A model generated the notes under the pieces. It worked only from the letters and a program-made list of their open reading frames with translations. It was not told the origin of the DNA and made no database searches. A DNA stretch of 64,000 bases from CAVXFL01 sp963761015 (GTDB lineage: Bacteria > Pseudomonadota > Alphaproteobacteria > Acetobacterales > Acetobacteraceae). This document shows, one piece after another, positions 16,467 through 26,259 of this stretch. Each line of letters opens with the position of its first letter. Positions within the stretch are counted from its first letter, which is position 1. A program made the position numbers and the translations under genes. Location: assembly GCA_963761015.1 (NCBI GenBank), contig CAVXFL010000018.1, forward strand, positions 1 through 64,000, given 5' to 3'.

Positions 16467-18182
16467 ATGAACAAAATACGCACGAAGCTGCTCGCCGGGG
16501 CGGCCGTCGCCGCCGGCGTTGTGCTCGGCGCGCAAGGGATCGCCCGCGCCGACGAGGCGCTCGACCGGGCGCTGCAGAACACCGCCAACTGGCCCATGTA
16601 CGGGCGCACCTACACCAATCAGCGCTACAGTCCGCTGAAGCACATCAACGACGGCAACGTTGGCAATCTGAAGCTCGCCTGGGCGTTCCAGGTGGGCGCG
16701 CTACGCTCCAACGAAGCCTCGCCGATCGTGATCGACGGCACGATGTATATTTCCAGTTCGTCCGGACCGAGGAACGTCTACGCGCTGGACGCCAAGACCG
16801 GCCGGATCAAGTGGCGCTACCAGCCCGACGTGGCCGAGGACGTGAAGCCGTTCGTCTGCTGCGACCTCGACAGCCGTGGAGTCAGCTACGCCGACGGCAA
16901 GATTCTGTTCAGCCAGCTCGATGGCTTCCTGACCGCGGTCGACGCGAAGACCGGCAAGCTGGCGTGGAAATCGAAGGTCGTCGACTACAAGGACGGCAAG
17001 ACCAACACGTCGCCGCCGCTGATCGTCAAGCACATGGCGATCATCGGCTTCTCCGGCGGCGAATACGGCGTGCGCGGGTCGATCCAGGCGTTCGACATCG
17101 GCAGCGGCAAGGAGCTCTGGCGGACCTACACGATTCCCGGTCCCGGCCAGCCGGGCAACGACACCTGGAAAGGCGATAGCTGGAAACACGGCGGCGGCGC
17201 GGCGTGGTACGTCGGCTCGTACGACCCGAAGACCAACACGATCTTCTACGGCACCAGCAATCCGGCGCCGTGGAACGCCGCGGTGCGCAGCACCGGCACC
17301 TCCGATCTCGGCAAGTTCACCAACGCCGGCAGTTCCGCCACCCTCGCGCTCGATCCGGACAACGGCAAGATCAAGTGGGAAATCCAGTCCACCCCGGCGG
17401 AAACCTGGGACTATGACGGCGTGAACGAACTCGTGCTCGCCGACATCGACATCCACGGCCAGAAGACGCCGGTGTACATGAAGGCGGATCGCGACGGCTT
17501 CTTCTTCGTTGCCAACCGCGACACCGGCAAGCTGATCTCGGCCGAGCCGTTTGTGCCGATGAACTGGGCCAAGGGCTTCGACTTGGCGCACGATCGCGCC
17601 ATCGAGGATCCGACCAAGCGGCCGCGCATGGATTACGAGGCGAAGGACATCTGCCCGAGCTGGATGGGCGGCAAGAACTGGCAGCCGATCTCGTTCAACC
17701 CGAACACCGGCCTCGCCTACATCGCCAGCAACAACATGTGCCAGGACATGAAGCTGGCGAACGTCACGTACCGTCGCGGCATGTTCTACCTCGGCAACGA
17801 CTTCAAGGTGATCCCCGGCCACGGCGATCACCTCGGGCAATTGCTCGCGCTCAATCCGGCGACGCAGAAGCCGGCCTGGGCGATCAACCTGCCGCTGCCG
17901 TGGAATGGCGGCACCATGACGACCGCGGGCAACCTGGTGTTCTTCGGCGACATCCAAGGCGTTTTCCACGCGCTGAACGCCAAGACCGGCCACGACCTCT
18001 GGCACAAGAATCTCGGCAGCGGCATCGGCGCCGGCGCGGTCAGCTTCGCGGTCGACGGCAAGCAGTACGTCGCGATCCTGGCCGGTCGCGCCGAAGGCCC
18101 GCCCGCGTTCATGGGCGAGGTCGGCAAGCGGATCATGGCGGCGACGCCCGAAGGCGGCACCCTCTTCGTGTTCTCGCTCTGA
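16467..18182 (+). CDS. PQQ-dependent alcohol dehydrogenase, lanthanide type
   Basis: This 571-residue periplasmic quinoprotein starts at ATG 16467 after AGGGGAGG. A signal peptide ends near residue 28 (GIARA-DEAL). The vicinal disulfide is C131-C132 (VKPFVCCDLDSRG). The catalytic Asp is D315 in TWDYDGVNE, and D317 is the extra Asp that marks lanthanide-dependent enzymes (Ala in calcium MxaF). Tryptophan-docking repeats are spread over the propeller. Segments such as GGGAAWYVGSYDP and 'GKNWQPISFNPNTGLAYI' look nearer to ethanol-type (ExaF/PedH) enzymes than to typical XoxF, so I give no symbol. The next gene supplies a likely partner. Confidence 0.92.
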   Translation: MNKIRTKLLAGAAVAAGVVLGAQGIARADEALDRALQNTANWPMYGRTYTNQRYSPLKHINDGNVGNLKLAWAFQVGALRSNEASPIVIDGTMYISSSSGPRNVYALDAKTGRIKWRYQPDVAEDVKPFVCCDLDSRGVSYADGKILFSQLDGFLTAVDAKTGKLAWKSKVVDYKDGKTNTSPPLIVKHMAIIGFSGGEYGVRGSIQAFDIGSGKELWRTYTIPGPGQPGNDTWKGDSWKHGGGAAWYVGSYDPKTNTIFYGTSNPAPWNAAVRSTGTSDLGKFTNAGSSATLALDPDNGKIKWEIQSTPAETWDYDGVNELVLADIDIHGQKTPVYMKADRDGFFFVANRDTGKLISAEPFVPMNWAKGFDLAHDRAIEDPTKRPRMDYEAKDICPSWMGGKNWQPISFNPNTGLAYIASNNMCQDMKLANVTYRRGMFYLGNDFKVIPGHGDHLGQLLALNPATQKPAWAINLPLPWNGGTMTTAGNLVFFGDIQGVFHALNAKTGHDLWHKNLGSGIGAGAVSFAVDGKQYVAILAGRAEGPPAFMGEVGKRIMAATPEGGTLFVFSL

Positions 18183-18209
18183 TCGCGGACAAGCCGGAGA
18201 CTTGACGGA

Positions 18210-19382
18210 ATGATCGGTCGGTTTCGCGCCGCGCGCACCGCTGCGCGGCATGGTGAGGCGGCGCGGAACTGGCCGGCTATCCGGGTTTCACTGACAGCGC
18301 TGCTTCTGCTTGTTGCGCGGATCGGGATGGCCGCGGCGGCGGACGCCCCGCCGTTCCGGCTTTGCGCCGATCCGGACAACCTGCCGTTCAGCAGCACGAG
18401 CGCGCGGACGCCCGGATTCTATATCGAACTCGGGCAGAAGATCGCCGCACGGCTCGGACGGCCGTTCGAACCGGTGTGGACGCGGACCTATTTCACCAAG
18501 CGCGCCGTGCGCACGACACTGCTGGCCGGGCATTGCGACGGCTTCATCGGCGTGCCCGACAGCGCGGAGTTCATGGGGCCGCGCCTGATCTTTTCCAAGC
18601 CGGTCGCGCAACTCGGTTACGCACTCGTGCTTCCGAAAGACCTATCGGTGCATGTGCTCTCGGATCTGGCCGGCCGCCGCGTGGCCGTGCAATTCGCCTC
18701 GACGCCACAGAATCTGCTCGCCACGCGCAACGACGTGCAGCCCGATACCGTGCTATCGCCCGAAGAAGGCATGAAGGATTTGGCGAAAGGCCAGGCCGAC
18801 GTGGGCTTCCTCTGGGGTCCGTCGGCGGGCTGGATCAACAAGACCGCGATGCATGACAACTACAAGGTCGTGCCGGTCGCGGGACCGCAGATGCAATGGA
18901 GCGCGGCCATCGCGTTTCCGCGCGGGCAGGCGGCGTTGCGCGATCAGGTGGACCGCGCGCTGGAGTTGCTGGATGGCACGATCGGCTCGCTGAAAGCCAA
19001 GTACGGGTTTCCCGCCGCGGCCCCGGTTCGGCTCGCCGCCGTCCAACCAGCCCCGGCGACCACGTCGCCCGAACGAAAGGCGGCGGCGATTGTCGCGCAA
19101 CCGGCGCCGAAGCCGGCCGACCACGCGGCGCAGGTCGCGGCGGGACACGAGCTGTTCAACCAGAACTGCTCGCACTGTCACGGACCCGATGCGGTGCAGG
19201 GCGAGCGCCGGATCAATCTGCGCCTGCTGCATCACCGCTACGGCAACAAGATAGACCAGGTTTTCTTCTACACTGTCACGCATGGCCGCATGACGAAGGG
19301 CATGCCGAATTGGAGCGGCATCCTGACCGCCGCGCAGTTCCACAAAATCCTGGCATTCCTGCATTCCGTGCAGGAGCCCTGA
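18210..19382 (+). CDS. XoxJ/MxaJ-like binding protein fused to cytochrome c
   Basis: This 390-residue exported protein has a signal region at residues 26-44. Residues 48-275 are a periplasmic solute-binding domain of the type found with quinoprotein dehydrogenases (FRLCADPDNLPFS, then 'AGHCDGFIGVPDSAEFMGPR'). After a Pro/Ala linker the C-terminus is a class I cytochrome c: haem motif CSHCH (C320, C323, H324) and a likely Met ligand M365 in TKGMPNW. In known operons these are two genes (xoxJ and xoxG). It lies 27 bases after the dehydrogenase gene. Confidence 0.88.
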   Translation: MIGRFRAARTAARHGEAARNWPAIRVSLTALLLLVARIGMAAAADAPPFRLCADPDNLPFSSTSARTPGFYIELGQKIAARLGRPFEPVWTRTYFTKRAVRTTLLAGHCDGFIGVPDSAEFMGPRLIFSKPVAQLGYALVLPKDLSVHVLSDLAGRRVAVQFASTPQNLLATRNDVQPDTVLSPEEGMKDLAKGQADVGFLWGPSAGWINKTAMHDNYKVVPVAGPQMQWSAAIAFPRGQAALRDQVDRALELLDGTIGSLKAKYGFPAAAPVRLAAVQPAPATTSPERKAAAIVAQPAPKPADHAAQVAAGHELFNQNCSHCHGPDAVQGERRINLRLLHHRYGNKIDQVFFYTVTHGRMTKGMPNWSGILTAAQFHKILAFLHSVQEP

Positions 19383-19408
19383 CCGGCGCGCGCGATCGGC
19401 CCCTGGCC

Positions 19409-21209
19409 TCAGGGAGCTTCCAGCGGCTTGACCCGGAACAGGTGCTCCCAGCCTTCGACATCGCGCAGCATTTCGTTGGCCAGGTCGAACACATCGGCCG
19501 CGAGTTCCTGCGAGGCGAGCGGCTGGTCGAGGCGCAACGCGTCCGGCATATCCGCGCCGTCCGCGGGCACCTCGGCCACGAACCTGTCCCACAAGTAGCC
19601 GAACAGAAGCTCCCGCCCGGCCGCGGCGTCCGTCACGTAATGCGCCCCGGCCGCGCGCTCGTCGGTCAGCCAGTCGCGCAGGCTCTTGTGGAACGGTGCG
19701 ATGCCATCGGCGCGGCGCTCGAACAGGCTGCCCAACGACTCCAGCGTTTTCGCGCGCTGCCGCACGTTCCAGCCGAAAAGGCCGGTCAGCACCGCTTCCG
19801 GCACCGGGTGCTCCGCGGCCGCCATCACCTCCAGCACCGGCAGCACGTCGCGCTCATACTCCGCCACATCGGGGAACTGGCGGCGGAACCAGCGCTCGTA
19901 CAAGCCGACCAGGCCGGGTGGCAGGCCCTCCGGCGCGTCGAGCTCGATCTTGCGCTCGGCCACGCCCTCGCGGAGCATGCGCAGATAGAGAAAATTGCCG
20001 TCGGAGGCGGCCTCGATCCGATCGATCAGCGCCGCCACCTCCGCCGCCGGCCGGCCGCTGGCGCCGAGCCAGGCTTGCGCATAAACCCGCAAATCGGCCC
20101 GGTTGTCGTCCGCGTCCTTCGCGATCGGCTGCTCGCGCACGCCGGCGAATTGCCGCAGCACGGGGGAATCCCGCCGGCTGGTGACGACCAGCGCCATCCA
20201 TCCCGGCAGGCGCGGCGCGGCCTCGGCCAGCACGTCCGCGAGCGCGCTGTGCCCGTCGCGGATCGTTTCGTCCAGCGCGTCGATCACCAGCACGAAACGG
20301 TCGCCGCGGCGCCCCCCGTCGATGCAGGTGCCGAGCGGCTGGACGATCAGCCAGTCGAACAAATCGGCCGGCGACTTGCGCGCCAGCTCCGCGGCAGCCG
20401 GCTCGTGCCGCCGCAGCCGGTCGAGCAGCAGCCGGCGGTAGTCGTGCAGCCGGGTTCCCAACTGGAAGGCCAGCGTGCGGATGACACGCGCCGGATCGCG
20501 GCGGTCGTCCAGCGTTATAGCGGCACAGGTTCAAGGACACGGTGTTGACGCGCCCGCGATGCGCGATCCACGCGGAGAAGGCGCTTTTGCCCGAGCCGGG
20601 GTCGCCGGTCACCCAGAACACGCGCCGTTCCCGGTCGCCGAGCCGCCACGCCTCCGGCCGGTCCAGCAGCCATTGGCGGCCGACGAAGCCGCTGACCAGC
20701 GGGTCGATGTCGGCGTGCTGCGCGACCGGGTCGAGCAGCCGCGACAGCTCGGCGATCTCGCCCGCGAACTTTTCCCCGCCGGCCAGCATGCGCAGAATTG
20801 CGTCGAGCCTGCCGCGATACCATTGCTCGAACGCGGCGGGATCGGCGGCCTGCCGAGCCGCCCAGTCGCTCATGCCGAGATACTGGATGTGGCCCACCGT
20901 GACCGGGGTGTTCACCTCCTCGACCGGCTCGACCAGCACGGTGGCGATGGCGCCGCCCTTCTCCCGCATCGCGATCGCCAGTTCGTCGAGGCAGACACCG
21001 GGGTCGCGGACGGAGCGCTTGGACAGGAAGGCCAGGGTCCAATCGCTGTCCTTGATCCCGTCCACGATCGTGCGCCGCCAGTCGTCGCCGGTCTTGATCG
21101 CCGAGGTGTCGATCCAGGTGGCAAATCCGGCGGCTTCCAGGTCCGCCCGGATGCGCTCGACCAGCTTCACGTTGCCGTCGTCGTGCGCGTAGCTGATGAA
21201 CACCTTCAC
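19409..21209 (-). pseudogene. TIR-NACHT (STAND) protein, frame broken near 20513
   Basis: From GTG 21209 (GGGAGGG upstream) residues 1-115 form a TIR domain: KVFISYAHDDGNVKLVERI, 'FATWIDTSAIKTGDDW', and E76 in 'VCLDELAIAM', the usual place of the NADase Glu. Residues 202-209 are the Walker A motif GDPGSGKS. After a one-base break the frame continues TLDDRRDPARVIRTLAFQLG, with Walker B 'RFVLVIDALDE' and 'WMALVVTSRRD' as sensor. A winged-helix-like end follows. The restored protein has about 600 residues and lacks C-terminal WD40, TPR or LRR repeats. TIR-NACHT proteins are candidate anti-phage sensors; no known partner is adjacent. Confidence 0.82.
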
Positions 21210-21471
21210 GGCCGCCCTCCCGGCGCGAGCCGGCTGCCCGCGCCGTTCTATCGGTAGCAGGAGCCGCCTGGCCGACACAATCAAGTTAAGCTTCAGAAAT
21301 GATCTGGCTTCGGGGCGAGCCGCCGGATGGCAGGCGCAGGCCGAGCACATGCCGACCCGCTTCGATGTGGCCTGGTGGAGATCGCGCTTGCGCCGAACCG
21401 GTCGCGGCGCTAACGATAGTTAGTAACACTAACTGATCCGTTACCGAACCCGCTTCCGCTCGGAGTGTCCC

Positions 21472-21822
21472 ATGAAGCACATCTGTTACGCGGTCCTCGG
21501 CGCGGCGCTGCTGTCCGCCTGCGCCGGCCAGTCCGCCGGCACCACCGTCGCCTCGCTCGAATCGCTCTATCTCGCCGGCGCGGCGGCGGCGCAGGCCTAC
21601 GAAGCCTCGCCTGGCGCCGACCCGAAGATCGTCGCGGCGGTGAAAAGCGCCGACAATGTCGCGTTCAATACGCTGCAGCCGCTGGTCACCGCGGCGCAAG
21701 GCGGCCTCACCCCGGAGGTGACCGCCCTGGCCGCCGCGCAGGCTGCGATTTCGGCGCTGCAGGCGGCGCTGCCGGGTGCAACCGCGCCGGCGGCGGGTGC
21801 TGCCCAGGGAGCGACGAAATGA
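21472..21822 (+). CDS. small lipoprotein
   Basis: This 116-residue protein has a signal peptide with lipobox LLSAC (Cys16), then Ala-rich helices (SLYLAGAAAAQAYEA). Its stop overlaps the next start by four bases. Similar Ala-rich lipoproteins followed by a short hydrophobic protein occur near phage lysis genes, but this is only a resemblance. Confidence 0.6.
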   Translation: MKHICYAVLGAALLSACAGQSAGTTVASLESLYLAGAAAAQAYEASPGADPKIVAAVKSADNVAFNTLQPLVTAAQGGLTPEVTALAAAQAAISALQAALPGATAPAAGAAQGATK

Positions 21823-22061
21823 CCGCGATCCTTCCGATCCTGCAATTGCTGCTGGCGGCGCTGCCCGAGTTCGAGGCGATCTGGCCGGTGCTGTCCAAGC
21901 TGCTGGTGACCGGACAGCCGCCGCAGCCGGGCGATATGGCGACGTTGTGGTCGGCCGCCGCGGCCGTGCATGCCCGCGTTCAGGCCGCCGGCATGGTTCC
22001 GCCGGTGCCGCCGAGCGCCGCGGCCCCGGCCGGCATCGCCAACAGTGGCGCGCTGACCTGA
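21819..22061 (+). CDS. small hydrophobic hypothetical protein
   Basis: This 80-residue protein starts inside the preceding stop (ATGA). Its N-terminus is hydrophobic (MTAILPILQLLLAALPEFEA), and the rest is Pro/Ala-rich. It may be membrane-associated. The family is not recognised. Confidence 0.55.
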   Translation: MTAILPILQLLLAALPEFEAIWPVLSKLLVTGQPPQPGDMATLWSAAAAVHARVQAAGMVPPVPPSAAAPAGIANSGALT

Positions 22062-22065
22062 CGGT

Positions 22066-22302
22066 TCAGGCGCTGCGCGGGCTTCCGCGGCCCGGCTGCA
22101 CCACCGGGTCCATGTTCTGATCGCCCTGCGAGTCCGGCGTCTGCTCCGGCAGGCTGCCGGGCTGCAGCGCGTCCCGCTGGCCGGGCATGGCGCGGGCGGC
22201 CTCGCGGATGTTCTCGTCCTCGATCACCGAGGCCGGCTTCGGCGGACGCCGCGACGTCGGCGCACGCCCCTCCTGTCGGGACGATCGCTTGCGGGCAGGC
22301 AT
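22066..22302 (-). CDS. small hydrophilic hypothetical protein
   Basis: This 78-residue protein starts at ATG 22302 after AGGAG. It is basic at the N-terminus (PARKRSSRQEGRAPTSRRPP) and rich in Gln, Asp and Pro at the end, probably disordered. No family is recognised. Confidence 0.5.
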   Translation of the reverse strand: MPARKRSSRQEGRAPTSRRPPKPASVIEDENIREAARAMPGQRDALQPGSLPEQTPDSQGDQNMDPVVQPGRGSPRSA

Positions 22303-22376
22303 CGGCTCGCTCCTGCGTGATGTTCGCTCACCAAACGGCTCGCGTCGCCCGGCGGTTCCGCCGCGCGCCGCCGTGC

Positions 22377-24144
22377 TTACGAGACGAGCTGGCCGAACTT
22401 GAGCGACGCGAGCGCGAGTTCGGGAACGCGATCCAGGAGCGCCTCGTTCAGTTCCGCCCGCCGCGCCCATAACGAGCGGTACCAGGCGACCCGGGCCGAC
22501 ATCTGGTAGGCCAGCATGCGGTGCTGCTCCACCCAGCCGCGCGCCGCGTCGCCGATGTCCCGCGCGCTCTCCATGTTGTCGACCAGGTGCAGCAACCGGC
22601 TTTGCAACTCCTGTGGATCGCGGAACAGGACGCCGGTCGCGCCGTCTCGAATGCTCTCGGCGTACACGGTCGGGCTGGCGACGGCGGTGACGCGGGACGC
22701 CGCGGCCTCGATGAATTTCAGGTCCGACTTGGCGCGGTTGAACGGCGTGTCGGAGAGCGGCATGAACGACAGCTCGCATTGCGAAAGAACGTTGACGTAG
22801 GTGGCGTAATCCAAGGTCGGGAAGAAGGTTTTGTGCGGCGTCTGCAATGCCTCGAAGAAGCCGTTGTCCCGCACCACCGCGAAGCGCAGCCGCCCGCCCG
22901 CCCCCGCCGCCGCCGCATTCAGCGCGTCCATGTAGGGTGGCCATTCGTCCTCGCGGTTGAGGCAGCCGAAGAACAGGGTCAGATACGATGGCTGCGCGTA
23001 ATTGCCGATGTTCGGCAGCATCCTGATCCCGTTCGGGAAAACCACAATCTCGTCGTTGTCCCGCCGCAAGATCTCCGCGAGCGCCAGCGTCGTGGTTTGC
23101 ACCGCGTGCACCGCCCGAAAATTGAACATGTCTGGTGTTTGCAGGATCGGAATATAATCCGGATGGTCGTCGAATTCGGTGACGATGATATAGCCGCGTT
23201 CGAGCAGCGGCTCGACCACCCGATAGCCGTCCGGCCCGATGAGCGCGGGCCGGTGAAAGATGAAGATTCGCGGCGTGTCGCCGTCGACCGCCGGAACCTC
23301 CCTGCCGCCGCTCAGAATGCCGACCACCCCCGGCATGGTGGCGAGGCTGCGCATCGGATCGACCACCCGCACCTCGGTCACCCCGCCGACCGGCGCGAGC
23401 ATGGTGCTCACGATGGTCAGCCGCTCCAGCGGTTCCAAGTGCGCCTGCACGATGTACTGCAGTGGCGTGGCGCGGCGAAGATATTCGGCGGGCTCGACCC
23501 CGAGGCCGATCAGGGCCGGCGTGATCGCGCCGACGAATGCGGCCGCGCGCTCCGCGTCGACCACCTTCGGAATGAACTCAACCGAGGCGAAGCCGGCGTC
23601 CTCGAATTCCCGCAGGGCCGTGTCACGCGTGAATCCACGCGGATTATCGTCCTGGACGCGATCCTGCTCCAACTGCCCGCCGGCGCCTTGGAACAATTGC
23701 GCCACCACCTGCCAATGCTCGATGTTCGGCAGCAGCGCGAACACAACGGCATCGGGCGCCAGAATCCCGCGCATCCCGCCGCAGCATGGCCCAGGGATCG
23801 CGGCAGCTCGCCAGGACGTCGTCGTAAATCAGGCAATCGATGCCGTGCGGCAACTCGAACGGCAGCAATCCCTCTTCCGGGTCGGCGACGGCGACCTCGT
23901 CGAGCCTAGCCGCGGCAATGGCGGCCTTGGCCGGGTCGCGCTCGACGCCGAGCACCCGCGCCCTGGGGTTCATGCGCTTGAACGCGGCCCCGAGCGCGCC
24001 GGTGCCGCAGCCAACATGCACGACGGTACGCGCGTCGATGCGGATGCGGTCCAGCAGGTCGCGGTTGGGCGCGTCGCGCGCGCCCGGCACGTCCGCCGCC
24101 TCCCCTGCCGGGCGGCGCACGCCCGGCGTTCCGCCTTCAGCCAT
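22377..24144 (-). pseudogene. methyltransferase-glycosyltransferase fusion, frame broken near 23775
   Basis: From ATG 24144 the N-terminal domain is a class I SAM methyltransferase (RTVVHVGCGTGALGAAFKRM, then 'ARVLGVERDPAKAAIAAARL'). Removing one G from GGG near 23775 joins it to 'RGILAPDAVVFALLPNIEHW'. The C-terminal half looks like a family 1/4 glycosyltransferase (LTLFFGCLNREDEWPPYMDA, then 'PTVYAESIRDGATGVLFRDP'). The restored length is about 588 residues. Its start overlaps the end of the UDP-glucose dehydrogenase gene by eight bases, so surface polysaccharide or glycan synthesis is likely. Confidence 0.75.
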
Positions 24145-25462
24145 GCGACGAGGGGGCCGGCCTGCCGATGCCGTGGTAGGCAAAGCCCGCCTCGCGCATC
24201 GCCGCCGGGTCGTAGATGTTGCGCAGATCGACGACCGTGCGGCCGCGCATGACGGTCTTGATCCTGGCCGGGGCCAAGGCGCGGAACTCGTTCCATTCCG
24301 TGCTGATCACCATTGCATCCGCGCCCTGCGCGGCCTGCATCGCGTCGCGGCAATAGACGATCGCCTCCGGCAACACGGAGCGGGCCTGCTCCATGCCCTC
24401 GGGATCGTACGCGCGCACGCTGGCGCCGGCCTCGACCAGGTGCCGCGCGATGGGGATCGCGGGCGATTCGCGCACGTCGTCGGTTTCCGGCTTGAAGGTA
24501 AGGCCCAAGAGGGCGATCGTCTGCCCGCGCACCGAGCCGCCGCAGGCCGCGATGATCCGCTCGCCCATGCCGGCCTTCCGGCCCTCGTTCACCGCGACGA
24601 CGGTTTCGACTAACCGCGACGGCGCCCCGGCATCGGTCGCGATGCGGGTCAGCGCGAGCGTGTCCTTGGGCAGGCACGACCCGCCGAAACCCGGGCCGGG
24701 GTGGAGGAATTTCCGCCCAATCCGCCCGTCCAGCCCCATCCCGCGCACGACGTCGTGGATATCGGCGCCGACCGCGTCGCACAGATCCGCCATTTCATTG
24801 GCGAAGGTGATCTTCATCGCCAGGAACGAGTTCGAGGCGTATTTGATCAACTCCGCAGCTTCCAGCCCGGTGTCGATGATCGGTGTTTCGATCAGATAGA
24901 GCGGCCGGTACAGCGCGCGCAGCACCTCCCGCGCCCGCTCGCTCTCGGAGCCGATCACCACCCGATCGGGCCGCATGAAATCTCCGATCGCGCTACCTTC
25001 GCGCAGGAATTCCGGGTTGGAGGCAACGGCACAGTCCAGGTCCGGGCGCACCCGGCGCATGATCTCGGCGATCCGCCGCCCGGTGCCGACCGGGACGGTG
25101 GACTTGGTGACGATCACGGTGCCCGTTTCCAGCGCGCGCGCCACCTGCTCGACGGCGTCGAGCACGTAACTGAGGTCGGCGTGGCCGTCGCCGCGCCTGG
25201 TCGGCGTGCCGACCGCGATGAACACGGCCGCCGCGCCGCGCACGGCGGCCGGCAGATCGGCCCCGAACCGCAGGCGCTCGGCGGCGACATTGTCGGCGAT
25301 CAGCTTGTCCAGGCCGGGCTCGAAGATGGGGATGCGCCCGGCGCGCAGCGCCTCCAGCTTGGCCGCGTCCGCCTCCACGACGGACACCTCGATGCCGAAT
25401 TCGGCGAAGCAGGCCCCGGACACGAGGCCGACATATCCGCCGCCGACGATGGCGATGCGCAA
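24137..25462 (-). CDS. UDP-glucose 6-dehydrogenase
   Basis: This enzyme oxidises UDP-glucose to UDP-glucuronate with two NAD+, a precursor for exopolysaccharide and lipopolysaccharide. The 441-residue protein has the N-terminal NAD-binding RIAIVGGGYVGLVSGACFAE, then 'VFIAVGTPTRRGDGHADLSY', and the catalytic Cys in 'GPGFGGSCLPKDTLALTRIA'. The TTG at 25462 is chosen because the family starts directly before the nucleotide-binding strand. It is followed by the overlapping methyltransferase-glycosyltransferase gene. Confidence 0.92.
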   Translation of the reverse strand: MRIAIVGGGYVGLVSGACFAEFGIEVSVVEADAAKLEALRAGRIPIFEPGLDKLIADNVAAERLRFGADLPAAVRGAAAVFIAVGTPTRRGDGHADLSYVLDAVEQVARALETGTVIVTKSTVPVGTGRRIAEIMRRVRPDLDCAVASNPEFLREGSAIGDFMRPDRVVIGSESERAREVLRALYRPLYLIETPIIDTGLEAAELIKYASNSFLAMKITFANEMADLCDAVGADIHDVVRGMGLDGRIGRKFLHPGPGFGGSCLPKDTLALTRIATDAGAPSRLVETVVAVNEGRKAGMGERIIAACGGSVRGQTIALLGLTFKPETDDVRESPAIPIARHLVEAGASVRAYDPEGMEQARSVLPEAIVYCRDAMQAAQGADAMVISTEWNEFRALAPARIKTVMRGRTVVDLRNIYDPAAMREAGFAYHGIGRPAPSSHG

Positions 25463-25558
25463 GCGAGCTGACCCTTTCTGACGAAAGACCGACCGCAAGA
25501 GCGCCCTGGGAGGGGAACCCTAGAATGATCCGGCCATATCAGAATCCGGGACGGGAGG

Positions 25559-25912
25559 TCAGCCCGCGCCTTCGCCCCCGATCGCCGCCCGCGCCAGATT
25601 GAGGACGGCCCGGGCGCAGGCGGCGCCCATGGCCTCGCGCTGCACCCGGCCGACCGCCTGATGCAGCGCGAGGCGGCCCTTGGGCAGCCAAGCCGCAAAC
25701 GCGTCGACAGCGTCGTCGCTGGCCGACAAGGTCGCCTGCTCCCGCCTATGCACCAGCTCCCGCGCCGCTTTCTCCAGCGCGACCTGCGCCGCCGCCTGCT
25801 GCTCGATCGAGGCGGCCAGGGCCCGACGCGCATCGCTCAGGGCCTGGTTGCCAAGGGTGAAGGCCAAACCCCGTTCGAATGCCGAACGTCTCGTTCCGCT
25901 TGTCTGATCCAT
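25559..25912 (-). CDS. hypothetical coiled-coil protein
   Basis: This 117-residue protein is helical and Ala-rich (LSDARRALAASIEQQAAAQV, then 'LEKAARELVHRREQATLSAS'). It starts at ATG 25912. The length and heptads remind of FliJ-like export chaperones, but no flagellar or secretion gene is nearby, so I give no function. Confidence 0.5.
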   Translation of the reverse strand: MDQTSGTRRSAFERGLAFTLGNQALSDARRALAASIEQQAAAQVALEKAARELVHRREQATLSASDDAVDAFAAWLPKGRLALHQAVGRVQREAMGAACARAVLNLARAAIGGEGAG

Positions 25913-26259
25913 GTTCGCGTGCTTTGGGACCCAAGGTTATTCAACCGTAGCGATGATACCACGGACTCGCCGCCCTGCCGACTCGCAATCGGTGTGCGTG
26001 GGCTGCAGGCGATGCGCACGGAAACGAGTATTGCCCGTCCCGGCGAAAGCCGTAGGGCATGCGCACAAGTAATGTCAGATGCGGATTGATCTCGCGATTT
26101 TGCTTACCCGGCCCGGGAGCATGGGAGCCGCCGCGCGAAAAGATCGCCGGCCAGGGCAATTGAATTGCAGCTCCGAAAGCGGGGGTCGATTGGCGGGCCG
26201 AGCCTCGGCCCGCCAATCGATTCCAGCTTTCGCGGGAATGACGGAGAGTACCGCCGCGA
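25913..26259. other. intergenic with REP-like palindromes
   Basis: No gene is supported. It holds a small CGGC-GAAA-GCCG hairpin near 26041-26052 and the long palindrome listed separately. Confidence 0.5.
26174..26232. repeat. long REP/BIME-like palindrome
   Basis: Two 17-base arms (26186-26202 and 26204-26220) are exact complements around one central base; the arms include GATTGGCGGGCCGAG. Outside them CGAAAGC (26174-26180) pairs with GCTTTCG (26226-26232). The outer part, followed by CGGGAATGACGG, matches the common proteobacterial intergenic repeat with 'CTTTCGCGGGAATGAC'. Confidence 0.75.

Noticed and set aside
16701..18251. 516-codon minus-strand frame opposite the PQQ dehydrogenase
   Set aside because: It is a by-product of codon bias in the real gene and shows no recognisable protein pattern.
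25559..25912. FliJ-like flagellar export protein
   Set aside because: Only length and coiled-coil character agree; there is no flagellar gene in the window.
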